DNA from: an uncultured Rhodobiaceae bacterium
Lineage (GTDB): Bacteria > Pseudomonadota > Alphaproteobacteria > RS24
Length of the DNA stretch: 9,713 nucleotides
Assembly: GCA_913020275.1 (NCBI GenBank)
Contig: CAJWBV010000017.1
Location: 1-9,713, forward strand
Reading direction: 5' to 3'
Below the pieces are notes generated by a model. That model saw only the letters and a program-made list of their open reading frames with translations, was not told where the DNA came from and did no database searches. Positions 1 through 7,188 of this stretch are shown here, piece by piece. Numbering within the stretch: position 1 is the first letter of the stretch; every line of letters starts with the position of its first letter. The position numbers and the translations under genes are program-made.

Positions 1-1049
1 TTTTGGGGCTGTCCGATCGAGGGCGGGTGTTTGACTTGTTCGAAATGCTCATGAGCGGCAAATTACCGGAAGCACTGGCAGAATTTCAGGCACAATATGA
101 ACTTGGCGCTGACCCTGCCGTCATCATTGCCGATCTTGCCGAGTTGACGCATTGGATCACGCGGCTGAAATATGTTCCCGGTGCTGATGAAGATGTGAGC
201 TTTTCGCAAAGCGCGCGCGCGCGCGGTCGCTCGGCGGCGGAAATGCTGTCAACACGGGTGCTGTCGCGGGCGTGGCAAGTTTTATTGAAAGGCCATGCGG
301 AAACGCAAACCGCTTTCAATACCCGCGCTGCGGCGGAAATGATTTTGATTCGTCTGGCGCATATGGCCGACACACCGACGCCGGATGAATTGGTGCGCCA
401 ATATGAAAGCGCAAAGCCCGCGCCGACACCCCCGGCCTCTGCATCGCCAGCGCCCGCATCTTCACCACCTTCAGCACCAACGCCTGCGCCTTCGGCTTCG
501 TCTTCTTCAAGGGGTTCGGCTTCACCGGTTGCGCTGGGGGCTGTTCCGGAACAGGCAGCGGCGGTGAGTCCCGCATCGGCTGCCTCTCAGCCAGCCGCGC
601 AAATCCGGCTGCTTGAGAGCTTTGAGGCGCTTTTGGAACTGGTCAGCGAAAAACGCGATCTGGGCCTGAAACACGCGCTCGAACACGGGGTACATTTGGT
701 GCATTTTGAGGCGGCGCAGGCCGATAAGGGTGGTCGGCTTGAAATTCGCCTCGCCGGTGAGCAGGCTAATATTGCCCAAGACCTGACCCGCAAGCTGCGC
801 GAATGGACAGGGCAGAACTGGATGGTTTCCCTTTCATCAGAAACCGGCGACCAAACAATTGCGTCGCGTCGCCAGACGGCGGCGGATATTCGCCACGAGG
901 CGGCAATGGCAGATCCTCTGGTCAAGGCCGCGCTTGATGTGTTTCCCGATGCCCGTATCGAGGCGATAACCGAGCTTGATGCGCCGGCTTTGTCGCCGGC
1001 CGACACCGATGCCGGCGGCGATACTGATATTGGCGGAGAAGACGCATAA
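1..1049 (+). CDS. dnaX: DNA polymerase III subunit gamma/tau, C-terminal part (5' truncated by window)
   Basis: This is the clamp-loader subunit of the replicative polymerase, missing its N-terminal AAA+ ATPase domain because the window starts inside the gene. The frame is open from base 3 (first visible residues LGLSDRGRVFDLFE) to TAA at 1047-1049, giving 348 visible residues. Residues 1-125 are the helical domain III that oligomerises the clamp loader. Residues about 138-199 are a low-complexity Ala/Pro/Ser linker. Residues about 200-325 form the C-terminal domain found on alphaproteobacterial DnaX (DUF3646 type), ending in a DPLVKAALDVFPDARIE block. A short Asp/Gly/Glu-rich tail follows. 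In E. coli the tau-specific C-terminus contacts the polymerase alpha subunit and the DnaB helicase; a similar role here is inference. No A6G-type slippery heptamer is visible in this part, so I see no signal for a gamma-form frameshift. recR starts 3 nt downstream and is probably co-transcribed. Confidence 0.95.
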   Translation, partial: LGLSDRGRVFDLFEMLMSGKLPEALAEFQAQYELGADPAVIIADLAELTHWITRLKYVPGADEDVSFSQSARARGRSAAEMLSTRVLSRAWQVLLKGHAETQTAFNTRAAAEMILIRLAHMADTPTPDELVRQYESAKPAPTPPASASPAPASSPPSAPTPAPSASSSSRGSASPVALGAVPEQAAAVSPASAASQPAAQIRLLESFEALLELVSEKRDLGLKHALEHGVHLVHFEAAQADKGGRLEIRLAGEQANIAQDLTRKLREWTGQNWMVSLSSETGDQTIASRRQTAADIRHEAAMADPLVKAALDVFPDARIEAITELDAPALSPADTDAGGDTDIGGEDA

Positions 1050-1052
1050 GCC

Positions 1053-1646
1053 ATGGCGGGTGACGAGATTGAGGAGTTGGTGAAATATCTAGCGCGCCTG
1101 CCCGGGCTTGGGCCGCGTTCGGCGCGCCGCGCCGTTTTGACCCTGATGCGCCGTCGCGAGGCGCTGCTCGACCCGTTGACGGCAGCATTGGCGGCTGCGC
1201 GCGATACCATAAAAACCTGCAATATTTGCGGCAATATCGACACGCAAGACCCGTGCGCCATTTGCACCGACCCGCGCCGCGACGGTTCGGTTATCTGCGT
1301 GGTGGAAGATGTCGGCGATCTGTGGGCGCTTGAGCGTGCCAAAGCCCTGAACGGGCGCTATCATGTGCTGGGCGGCACGCTGTCGGCCCTGGACGGTATC
1401 GGGCCGGAGGAGTTGAACCTTGCCGGCCTGCAGGCGCGCTGCAAAGCCGACGGCGTGCGCGAGGTTATTCTGGCAACCAACGCCACGGTCGAGGGGCAAA
1501 CAACCGCGCATTATATTTCCGACATGCTTGCACCCTTGTCGCTTACCATCACGCGGCTGGCTCATGGCGTGCCGGTTGGCGGTGAGCTCGACTATCTCGA
1601 CGATGGCACGCTGATCGCGGCCATGCGCTCGCGCCGCGAGACATAG
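1053..1646 (+). CDS. recR: Recombination mediator protein RecR
   Basis: RecR works with RecF and RecO to load RecA on gapped DNA in the cytoplasm. The 197-aa product has the usual family length (about 200). Domains in order: an N-terminal helix-hairpin-helix region (residues 5-30, [13 protein letters not shown]); a four-cysteine zinc finger (C56, C59, C68, C71 in [16 protein letters not shown]); a Toprim domain starting at VCVVED-like [14 protein letters not shown] (E85); the [15 protein letters not shown] segment (residues 141-155); and the conserved C-terminal [17 protein letters not shown]. The ATG at 1053 fits the family N-terminus. A GGAG lies 14 nt upstream, inside the end of dnaX, which is far for a ribosome binding site, so coupling to dnaX translation is likely. 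A ybaB/ebfC gene normally lies between dnaX and recR but is absent here. It converges on rmuC with a 24-bp gap. Confidence 0.96.
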   Translation: MAGDEIEELVKYLARLPGLGPRSARRAVLTLMRRREALLDPLTAALAAARDTIKTCNICGNIDTQDPCAICTDPRRDGSVICVVEDVGDLWALERAKALNGRYHVLGGTLSALDGIGPEELNLAGLQARCKADGVREVILATNATVEGQTTAHYISDMLAPLSLTITRLAHGVPVGGELDYLDDGTLIAAMRSRRET

Positions 1647-1670
1647 AACCTGAATTTTTCGTGCGATGGA

Positions 1671-2813
1671 TTAACCGTCCGAGGGGTCGGGCAGATTAAG
1701 CTCATTTTTTTGCCCGTCTTCCGTTTTGTCTTCCAGTTCGACGCCGGTAATGCGCTCGCCGCGGGATGTGATTTTGCGCCCCGATGTCTCGATCAATTCA
1801 ATGTCTTTTTCGGCCTGCCCGAAATGCGTGCGCAGCTTGCCAATGCGGTCATTGAGGCGCGACACATCTTCCATCAAAACGCGCACTTCATTCTGGATGA
1901 GGCCCGCCTGTTCGCGCATTTTAACGTCGCGCATAATCGCGCGCACGGTGTTGAGCGTCAGTGCCATCGTGTTGGGCGAAACCGGATAGACGCGCATGGC
2001 GCGGCATTTTTCCACCAGATCGGGCAAGCGGCTGTGCAATTCGGAAAACACACTTTCCGAGGGCAAAAACATCAGTGCCGCATCCGCCGTTTCGCCCGGA
2101 ATAATATAGCGTTCGGCAATGTCGGTGGCGTGCTTCTGGGTGTCGGTACGCAAGGCGGCAAGCGCGGTCCGCGCCGCCTCGTCACTTTCCGCCCCGCGCC
2201 AACGCTGATAGGCCTCAAGCGGAAATTTGCTGTCCACCACCACCGGCCCCGGCGGGTTTGGCAGGCGGATGAGACAGTCGGCGCGCCGCCCGTTCGACAG
2301 CGTGTGCTGAAACGCATAAGCGGTTTCGGGCAGCCCGTCGCGCACAATATCGGCCAGTTGCGCCTCGCCAAATGCGCCGCGCGCCTGTTTGTTGTCGAGG
2401 ATTTGCTGCAATTCGACCACCTGGCCCGACAGGGCGGTAATTTCCTGTTGTGCCTTGTCGATCAGCGACAGGCGTTGACCCAAATCACCCAGCGTGCGCG
2501 TGGTACGCTCGCCGGTATCTTTCAGATTGTCGGCCACGGTTTTGGAAACAGTGGCCAATTGCTCGGTTAATGTGCGGGTCAGTTCGCCGCGCGCGGTTTC
2601 CTGCGCGGCGGCCATGCCGTCCAGCCGACCCGTCAGCTCCGATTGCGCGCGGGCCATTTGTGCCACGGTTTCGGTGATTTTTTCCATCATGGGGTCAGTG
2701 TCCGGCGCGGTGTCTTGCGTGTCGCGCGCACGCAAGCGCAAGGCCAGCACCGCCACTACCAGACCGAAACATGCGCCGATCAGTAATCCCAAAAACAGAG
2801 CATTTTCAAGCAT
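1671..2813 (-). CDS. rmuC: DNA recombination protein RmuC
   Basis: RmuC-family proteins limit recombination at inverted repeats in E. coli; they carry a nuclease-like fold, but the biochemical activity is poorly defined. The 380-aa product has an N-terminal membrane anchor (residues about 4-26, hydrophobic, followed by basic RLRAR). A predicted coiled coil spans residues about 44-140, rich in Gln/Glu/Ala. The RmuC domain covers about 145-350, with the recognisable blocks RGAFGEAQL, VVVDSKFPLEAY, RYIIPGETADAALMFLPSE and VYPVSPNTMALTLNTV. The tail is acidic. The anchor and coiled coil suggest an inner-membrane protein with the catalytic part in the cytoplasm. The start at 2813 is supported by the membrane segment lying directly behind it. 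Only a G-run abuts the ATG, so there is no normally spaced ribosome binding site; see the candidate leaderless promoter. It is divergent from def. Confidence 0.94.
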   Translation of the reverse strand: MLENALFLGLLIGACFGLVVAVLALRLRARDTQDTAPDTDPMMEKITETVAQMARAQSELTGRLDGMAAAQETARGELTRTLTEQLATVSKTVADNLKDTGERTTRTLGDLGQRLSLIDKAQQEITALSGQVVELQQILDNKQARGAFGEAQLADIVRDGLPETAYAFQHTLSNGRRADCLIRLPNPPGPVVVDSKFPLEAYQRWRGAESDEAARTALAALRTDTQKHATDIAERYIIPGETADAALMFLPSESVFSELHSRLPDLVEKCRAMRVYPVSPNTMALTLNTVRAIMRDVKMREQAGLIQNEVRVLMEDVSRLNDRIGKLRTHFGQAEKDIELIETSGRKITSRGERITGVELEDKTEDGQKNELNLPDPSDG

Positions 2814-2819
2814 GCCCCC

Positions 2820-2842
2820 AGTCTATCCGATTCGTGCGTTCG
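2820..2842 (-). promoter_or_regulatory. Candidate rmuC promoter giving a leaderless transcript
   Basis: On the minus strand a -10-like TAGACT (bases 2825-2820, four of six matches to TATAAT) lies so that the A of the rmuC ATG is the seventh base after it. Transcription would then begin at or next to the start codon. The matching -35 region (around 2848-2843, GTCAAG) is poor. The call rests mainly on the -10 position and on the lack of a properly spaced Shine-Dalgarno sequence. Confidence 0.3.
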
Positions 2843-2843
2843 C

Positions 2844-2872
2844 TTGACGCGTGCCGCCGCAGGGCTTATCTC
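2844..2872 (+). promoter_or_regulatory. Candidate def-fmt-truA promoter giving a leaderless transcript
   Basis: TTGACG at 2844-2849 is a strong -35 match and extends to TTGACGC, the form I recall for alphaproteobacterial housekeeping promoters. After a 17-bp spacer comes TATCTC (2867-2872), a moderate -10 that fits the Caulobacter-type TANAWC pattern at five of six positions. The A of the def ATG (2879) is the seventh base after this -10, so the message would start at the initiation codon. The only purine-rich stretch upstream (AGGG, 2861-2864) is 14 nt from the ATG, too far for a good ribosome binding site. Confidence 0.5.
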
Positions 2873-2878
2873 AAAGTC

Positions 2879-3445
2879 ATGACAATTCGACCGATTATCG
2901 AAGTGCCGGACAAGCGGCTGAAAACCGTTTCGCAACCCGTTGCGGAAGTAACCGACGACACGCGCGCCTTGATGGATGACATGCTGGATACCATGTATGA
3001 CGCCAATGGCATTGGTCTGGCGGCCATTCAGGTGGGCGTGGCAGACCGCGTGATCGTGATGGATATCAGTCGGCGCGAGCAGTGGCATGGTGCGACGGAG
3101 GACGATCCGGAAGAAGCCGATACGGGCGAAACGGGCCCGCGCTTTTTCGTAAATCCCGAAATTGTCTGGGCGTCGGAAGAAACGAGCAATTATCAGGAGG
3201 GCTGCCTGTCTGTACCCGGTTTTTACGATGATGTCGCGCGTCCAGCCCAATGCCGCGTTGCCTTTCTTGATTATGACGGCAAGGCGCAGGAATTGGCGTG
3301 CGACGGCTTGTTGGCAACCTGCATTCAACACGAGATGGATCATTTGGAAGGCATTGTTTTCCTCGACCGCCTGTCGCGGCTGAAACGCCAAATGGTTTTG
3401 AAAAAAATCGCCAAAGCCGAGCGCGACACGGCGCGCGCCGAATAG
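2879..3445 (+). CDS. def: Peptide deformylase
   Basis: Removes the formyl group from the N-terminal methionine of new proteins; a cytosolic metalloenzyme acting at the ribosome exit. The 188-aa product shows all three family motifs: GIGLAAIQ (44-51), EGCLSVP (107-113, with metal ligand C109) and QHEMDHLEG (150-158, with H151, E152 and H155). Most bacterial deformylases of this type have about 165-175 residues; the extra length lies largely in an acidic loop at residues 64-87, rich in Glu/Asp, between the MDIS strand and the FFVNPEI strand. The reading frame stays open upstream to 2771, but the family N-terminus ([13 protein letters not shown]) fits the ATG at 2879, and the upstream part would overlap the rmuC start. 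It is first in a def-fmt-truA operon; fmt starts 8 nt after its stop. Confidence 0.97.
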   Translation: MTIRPIIEVPDKRLKTVSQPVAEVTDDTRALMDDMLDTMYDANGIGLAAIQVGVADRVIVMDISRREQWHGATEDDPEEADTGETGPRFFVNPEIVWASEETSNYQEGCLSVPGFYDDVARPAQCRVAFLDYDGKAQELACDGLLATCIQHEMDHLEGIVFLDRLSRLKRQMVLKKIAKAERDTARAE

Positions 3446-3453
3446 GGTCGCCC

Positions 3454-4359
3454 ATGCGTGTCGTCTTCATGGGAACACCGGCATTTTCGGTTCCGGCGTT
3501 GCGCGCGATTCATGGCGCCGGACACGAAGTCTTGCGCGTCTATACCCGCCCGCCCGCCGCTTCGGGCCGCGGCATGAAGCAAACGCCTTCGCCCGTTCAA
3601 AGCGCCGCTGATGAATTGGGTTTGGAGGTACATGCCCCGCAAAATTTCAAATCGCCCGAAACCGTTGGGGCCTTCGCCGCACTGGACTGCGATCTTGCGG
3701 TTGTCGTCGCCTATGGTCTGATTTTGCCGCAGGTTATTTTGGCGGCACCGCGTTTGGGGTGCTGGAACATTCATGCGTCCTTGCTACCGCGCTGGCGCGG
3801 TGCCGCGCCTGTTCAGCGCGCGATTATGGCGGGCGACACGAAAACCGGCATCGCCATCATGCAAATGGAGGCGGGGCTGGATACGGGCCCCGTTCTTGAA
3901 ACCCTTGAAACGCCGATCACCGCCAGTGATACGAGCGAAAGCCTGCATGCGCGGCTTGCCGATTTGGGGGCGACGGGTATTACCGAAGCAATGGCGCGCG
4001 CAGGTGAACTAACGCCCGTGCCGCAGCCCGATGACGGGGTTTGCTATGCCGATAAAATTGACAAGGCCGAGGCGCGCATTGATTGGACGCGGCCGGCGTA
4101 TGAGGTTGACTGCCATATTCGCGGCCTGTCGCCATTTCCGGGCGCTTGGTTTGAGGTGGACGGCACGCGCGTCAAAGTGCTTGGCGCAACGCCTGTTGAT
4201 GTGGAAGGTTCCGCCGGTCAGGTCGTGACGGACGCGCCGGTCATTGCATGTGGCAAAGGCGGGGTGCGCCTCGACCGCGTGCAACGGGCAGGCAAAGCGG
4301 CTATGGACGGCACGGATTTCATGAATGGTGGCTTGCTTGTGCCGGGACAGCAGCTCTAG
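3454..4359 (+). CDS. fmt: Methionyl-tRNA formyltransferase
   Basis: Transfers a formyl group from 10-formyl-tetrahydrofolate to initiator Met-tRNA. The 301-aa protein starts [16 protein letters not shown], a typical Fmt N-terminus. The formyltransferase domain covers about residues 1-185 and holds the signature block [17 protein letters not shown] (105-121) plus [13 protein letters not shown]. The catalytic residues equivalent to E. coli Asn, His and Asp are N105, H107 and D143. The loop [20 protein letters not shown] (30-49) corresponds to the tRNA-contacting insertion. The C-terminal OB-like domain runs from about 205 to 301 ([22 protein letters not shown]). An AGGG (3444-3447) lies 6 nt before the ATG and overlaps the def stop codon, supporting this start over the longer open frame upstream. 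It pairs functionally with def. Slightly shorter than E. coli Fmt (315 aa). Confidence 0.97.
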   Translation: MRVVFMGTPAFSVPALRAIHGAGHEVLRVYTRPPAASGRGMKQTPSPVQSAADELGLEVHAPQNFKSPETVGAFAALDCDLAVVVAYGLILPQVILAAPRLGCWNIHASLLPRWRGAAPVQRAIMAGDTKTGIAIMQMEAGLDTGPVLETLETPITASDTSESLHARLADLGATGITEAMARAGELTPVPQPDDGVCYADKIDKAEARIDWTRPAYEVDCHIRGLSPFPGAWFEVDGTRVKVLGATPVDVEGSAGQVVTDAPVIACGKGGVRLDRVQRAGKAAMDGTDFMNGGLLVPGQQL

Positions 4360-4362
4360 GCC

Positions 4363-5145
4363 ATGCGTTATCGTTTGATCATCGAATATGACGGTGCCGA
4401 ATTTTGCGGGTGGCAAAGCCAGGCCGACGGACGCGCCGTGCAGGATGCGTTGCAGCATGCCATCGCCTCATTTTGCGGTGAAACAGTTACGGTTTATGGG
4501 GCGGGGCGCACGGACTCCGGTGTGCATGCGCGCGGGCAGGTGGCTCATATTGATTTGGATACTGCGCCGCAGCCGGACCGGGTGCGCGACGGGATAAATT
4601 TTCACCTCCGCCCGTCGCCGGTGGCGGTTCGCGCAGCCCATTATGCGCGTGCCGATTTTGACGCGCGGTTTTCCGCGCTCGCGCGTCATTATCGCTATCG
4701 CATCATATCGCAGCGCGCGCCGGTGGTGCTGGCGCGCGATCAGGCATGGTGGGTGCCGCAACCGCTCGATGTCGCGGCCATGCGGGAAGCCAGCCAATAT
4801 TTGCTCGGCAAGCATGATTTCTCGACCTTTCGGGCCAGCCAGTGTCAGGCAAACTCACCCGTCCGCACGCTCGATGTGCTGGATGTGTCGGGCGGAGATG
4901 AGGGCATAGACATTGTGGCGCGGGCGCGCTCGTTCCTGCACAGTCAGGTGCGCTCAATGGCCGGTGCGCTCAAACTTGTCGGGCAGGGAAAATGGCTGCC
5001 GGAGGATATGAAAGCCGCTCTGGAGGCAACCGACCGGCGGGCTTGCGCGCCGGTTGCGCCTGCGCACGGGCTGACCTTCATGTCGGTGGATTATCCCGAA
5101 GAGATGCTCGCCGAACCTCGAGAAAACAAGTCTCAGGAAAAATAG
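4363..5145 (+). CDS. truA: tRNA pseudouridine synthase A (tRNA pseudouridine 38-40 synthase)
   Basis: Converts uridines 38-40 in the anticodon stem-loop of many tRNAs to pseudouridine. The 260-aa product is close to the family length (about 245-270). It starts [18 protein letters not shown] and carries the catalytic block [16 protein letters not shown], with nucleophile D51. Other family blocks are RHYRYRI (108-114), [12 protein letters not shown] (151-162), [13 protein letters not shown] (191-203) and the C-terminal APAHGLTF (232-239). It starts 3 nt after the fmt stop and has no well-placed ribosome binding site of its own, so translational coupling with fmt is likely. Its last 13 bases overlap the end of convergent dapE, and the stop codon TAG (5143-5145) lies in the left arm of a hairpin. 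Confidence 0.97.
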   Translation: MRYRLIIEYDGAEFCGWQSQADGRAVQDALQHAIASFCGETVTVYGAGRTDSGVHARGQVAHIDLDTAPQPDRVRDGINFHLRPSPVAVRAAHYARADFDARFSALARHYRYRIISQRAPVVLARDQAWWVPQPLDVAAMREASQYLLGKHDFSTFRASQCQANSPVRTLDVLDVSGGDEGIDIVARARSFLHSQVRSMAGALKLVGQGKWLPEDMKAALEATDRRACAPVAPAHGLTFMSVDYPEEMLAEPRENKSQEK

Positions 5146-6281
5146 GCGTCCAGCAGGCGCCTATAAATCTCAGCAAGTTGTCGGATGTCGTCAGTCCGCA
5201 CGCGCTCATCGACCTTATGCATTGTCTTGCCGACCAGACCAAATTCAACCACACGAGCGGCATCCTTGATAAAGCGGGCATCGGATGTGCCGCCGCTTGT
5301 GGACAATTCGGGCCGGTTGCCCGTCACTGACTGCACGGCGGCGCTCAGGCTTTCGACGAAGCTGTTGGGCGCTGTCAGAAAACAATCGCCGGTATGCTCA
5401 AGCGCAAGTTCGTAGCCGCTGTCACCGGCGCTTTCGTCAAGCCGCGCGCGTATCCAGCTCGAAATGGTATCGGCCTGCCAGTTATCATTATATCTGATGT
5501 TGAACCGCGCTATGGCTTGCGCCGGAATGACATTGGTGGTCGCATTGCCGACATCGAAGCTGGTGATTTCCAGATTGGACGGCTGAAAATGCTCGGTGCC
5601 GGCATCAAGCGATGATTGCGACAAATGATTGACCATGGCGGCCAGTTGCGGCACCGGATTGGCAGCGAGATGCGGGTAAGCTACATGGCCTTGCGCGCCG
5701 TTCACGGTAATGACGCCGTTAACGCTGCCGCGCCGCCCGATTTTGATCATGTCGCCAAGCTGGTCGGGATTAGTCGGCTCACCGACGACGCAATCATCGA
5801 TCACCTCGCCGTGCGATTTTAACCAGTCGAGCATTTTTCGTGTGCCGTTGACCGACGGGCCTTCTTCATCGCCGGTAATCAGCAGACTTATTGAGCCGTT
5901 TATGTTGCGACCGTCTTCAAGATGCGCACTCACCGCACTGACAAAAGCCGCAATTGCACCTTTCATGTCGGCCGCACCGCGCCCCCATAAAAACCCGTCT
6001 TTTTGCGTGCCGGCAAAGGGGTCGACCTGCCAGTCGCCTTGCGCTCCAACGGGCACAACATCTGTATGGCCGGCAAAACAGAAATTCGGTGCAGCGTCGC
6101 CCAGCCGCGCATAAAGATTGTCGACTGGCGCTGTGCCGTCTTCTTCAAAGGGCAGGCGCGTGCAGGTAAAGCCCAGAGCTTCCAGCGCGCCCTGCAGCAC
6201 GTCGAGCGCGCCGGCATCTTCCGGGGTGATGGACGGGCACCGGATGAGGTCGGCGGCAAGCTGGACGGGATCGAGGGTCAT
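5133..6281 (-). CDS. dapE: Succinyl-diaminopimelate desuccinylase
   Basis: Hydrolyses N-succinyl-LL-2,6-diaminopimelate to LL-diaminopimelate and succinate in the succinylase route to lysine and peptidoglycan. The 382-aa product is an M20-family di-zinc peptidase of normal length. Visible active-site residues: H72 and D74 in [12 protein letters not shown]105 in [10 protein letters not shown], the bridging ligand; E139 and E140 in ITGDEEG, the general base and a ligand; E168 in VVGEPT; and H355 in MHKVDERV. The dimerisation domain lies between about residues 180 and 290. The frame is open to 6383, but the start at 6281 matches the family ([20 protein letters not shown]), has GGGA 5 nt upstream, and sits 1 nt after the dapD stop (TGATATG), so the two are translationally coupled. 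The final codons contain a terminator-like hairpin, and the last 13 bases overlap truA. Confidence 0.97.
   Translation of the reverse strand: MTLDPVQLAADLIRCPSITPEDAGALDVLQGALEALGFTCTRLPFEEDGTAPVDNLYARLGDAAPNFCFAGHTDVVPVGAQGDWQVDPFAGTQKDGFLWGRGAADMKGAIAAFVSAVSAHLEDGRNINGSISLLITGDEEGPSVNGTRKMLDWLKSHGEVIDDCVVGEPTNPDQLGDMIKIGRRGSVNGVITVNGAQGHVAYPHLAANPVPQLAAMVNHLSQSSLDAGTEHFQPSNLEITSFDVGNATTNVIPAQAIARFNIRYNDNWQADTISSWIRARLDESAGDSGYELALEHTGDCFLTAPNSFVESLSAAVQSVTGNRPELSTSGGTSDARFIKDAARVVEFGLVGKTMHKVDERVRTDDIRQLAEIYRRLLDAYFS
5138..5164 (-). terminator. Intrinsic terminator of the dapE transcript, inside the dapE/truA overlap
   Basis: Bases 5142-5148 (ATAGGCG) and 5158-5164 (CGCCTAT) form a perfect 7-bp inverted repeat. 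Two further C-G pairs are possible around a short loop, with one bulged base. Read on the minus strand the hairpin runs straight into TTTTTCC (5142-5136), the layout of a rho-independent terminator. On the plus strand there is no T-run after it, so for truA it can at most be a 3' stabilising hairpin. The whole structure lies within the last ten codons of dapE, and it also contains the truA stop codon. Confidence 0.55.
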
Positions 6282-6282
6282 A

Positions 6283-7110
6283 TCAGTCCCGCAAAAGATC
6301 GTTGACGGAGGTTTTTGCGCGTGTTTGCGCGTCGACGGTTTTAACGATAACAGCACAAGACAGTGCAGGCTGGTCGTGGCCACCGGGCAATGAGCCGGGC
6401 ACTACGACCGAATAGGCCGGCACTTCGCCGCGATGGATTTCCCCTGTGGCGCGGTCGACAATTTTTGTCGAAGAGGTGATAAAAACCCCCATCGACAAAA
6501 CCGCGCCCTCGCGCACAATCACACCCTCGGCAACCTCGGAGCGCGCGCCAATGAAGCAGCCATCTTCCACAATCACCGGATTGGCCTGCAAAGGTTCCAG
6601 AACGCCGCCAATACCGGCACCGCCCGAAATATGAACATTTTTGCCGATTTGCGCGCATGAGCCGACGGTTGCCCAGGTGTCGACCATGGTGCCGCTGTCG
6701 ACATAGGCACCCAGATTGACAAAACTCGGCATCAAAACTACGCCCGGCGCAATATAGGCCGAGCGGCGTACCACGCAGTTTGGCACAGCGCGAAAACCGG
6801 TTTCGGTAAAGCGCGCGCTGTCCCATCCGTCAAATTTGGACGGCACTTTATCCCACCAGCTTGCATCGCCCGGGCCGGCGGAGATGGTAGTCATCGCGTT
6901 CAACCGGAAAGACAATAAAACGGCCTTTTTGAGCCATTGATTGACGTGCCAGTCATCACCGATTTTTTCGGCTACGCGCGCCGTGCCTGCATCCAACAGG
7001 TCAAGCGCGGCGTCAACGGCGTCGCGAATGTCGCCTTGTGTGTCGGGCGTCAGCGCACCGGCATCTTCAAAAGCGGCGTCGATTGTGTGTTCCAGTTCTT
7101 CAAGCTTCAT
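6283..7110 (-). CDS. dapD: 2,3,4,5-tetrahydropyridine-2,6-dicarboxylate N-succinyltransferase
   Basis: Succinylates tetrahydrodipicolinate using succinyl-CoA, the committed step of the succinylase branch of lysine/diaminopimelate synthesis. The 275-aa protein matches the usual 274-285. Residues 1-100 are the helical N-terminal domain, and about 105-235 form the left-handed beta-helix built from hexapeptide repeats. Near-invariant family blocks are [25 protein letters not shown] (132-156, in two adjoining halves), [29 protein letters not shown] and [11 protein letters not shown]. The ATG at 7110 has GGAG 7 nt upstream (7121-7118), which decides it over the longer open frame up to 7170. It follows the HAD gene after a 78-bp gap holding a candidate promoter, and overlaps functionally and translationally with dapE just downstream. 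Confidence 0.97.
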   Translation of the reverse strand: MKLEELEHTIDAAFEDAGALTPDTQGDIRDAVDAALDLLDAGTARVAEKIGDDWHVNQWLKKAVLLSFRLNAMTTISAGPGDASWWDKVPSKFDGWDSARFTETGFRAVPNCVVRRSAYIAPGVVLMPSFVNLGAYVDSGTMVDTWATVGSCAQIGKNVHISGGAGIGGVLEPLQANPVIVEDGCFIGARSEVAEGVIVREGAVLSMGVFITSSTKIVDRATGEIHRGEVPAYSVVVPGSLPGGHDQPALSCAVIVKTVDAQTRAKTSVNDLLRD

Positions 7111-7146
7111 CGCTGTGCTCCGAAATTTGGCTATTTTTATCACGCG

Positions 7147-7175
7147 ATACTTACCAGCCCAAGGCGGCAAGTCAA
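7147..7175 (-). promoter_or_regulatory. Candidate dapD-dapE promoter
   Basis: This lies in the 78-bp gap between the HAD gene and dapD, the longest non-coding stretch in the window. On the minus strand TTGACT (7175-7170, five of six matches to the -35 consensus) and AAGTAT (7152-7147, three of six to the -10) are separated by 17 bp. A start near 7140 would give a leader of about 30 nt containing the dapD Shine-Dalgarno GGAG. No riboswitch-like or attenuator-like structure fits in that leader. The -10 is weak, so this is tentative. Confidence 0.4.
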
Positions 7176-7188
7176 CGCATTGCGCGTT

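Noticed and set aside
587..1342. A 251-codon minus-strand frame across the dnaX/recR junction
   Set aside because: Antisense to two genes with clear motifs; its Ser/Arg-rich composition is typical of an antisense reading of GC-rich genes.
1628..1659. Possible terminator for recR (CTCGC/GCGAG hairpin and a later T5 run)
   Set aside because: The stem is only 5 bp and ends 14 nt before the T-run, too far for an intrinsic terminator, and lies within the recR coding end.
1677..1711. Second possible recR terminator (hairpin 1677-1692 and T7 at 1705-1711)
   Set aside because: The hairpin is short with a G-U pair, and 12 nt separate it from the T-run; the bases are explained as rmuC C-terminal codons, including the Lys-Lys AAAAAAA.
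1710..2570. A 286-codon plus-strand frame opposite rmuC
   Set aside because: rmuC on the minus strand carries clear family motifs; the opposite frame is an antisense shadow with no recognisable domain.
2771..2878. Extra 36 codons at the start of the def frame
   Set aside because: The extension overlaps the rmuC start and promoter region and does not resemble deformylase N-termini; the family N-terminus begins at the ATG at 2879.
3401..3407. A7 run near the end of def as a programmed frameshift site
   Set aside because: It encodes Leu-Lys-Lys-Ile in frame, there is no stimulatory hairpin or upstream Shine-Dalgarno element that I can see, and the normal frame ends at a typical deformylase length shortly after.
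6282..6383. Longer N-terminus for dapE, reaching into dapD
   Set aside because: The ATG at 6281 fits the family start, has GGGA 5 nt upstream and is coupled to the dapD stop; the extra 34 residues are out-of-frame dapD sequence.
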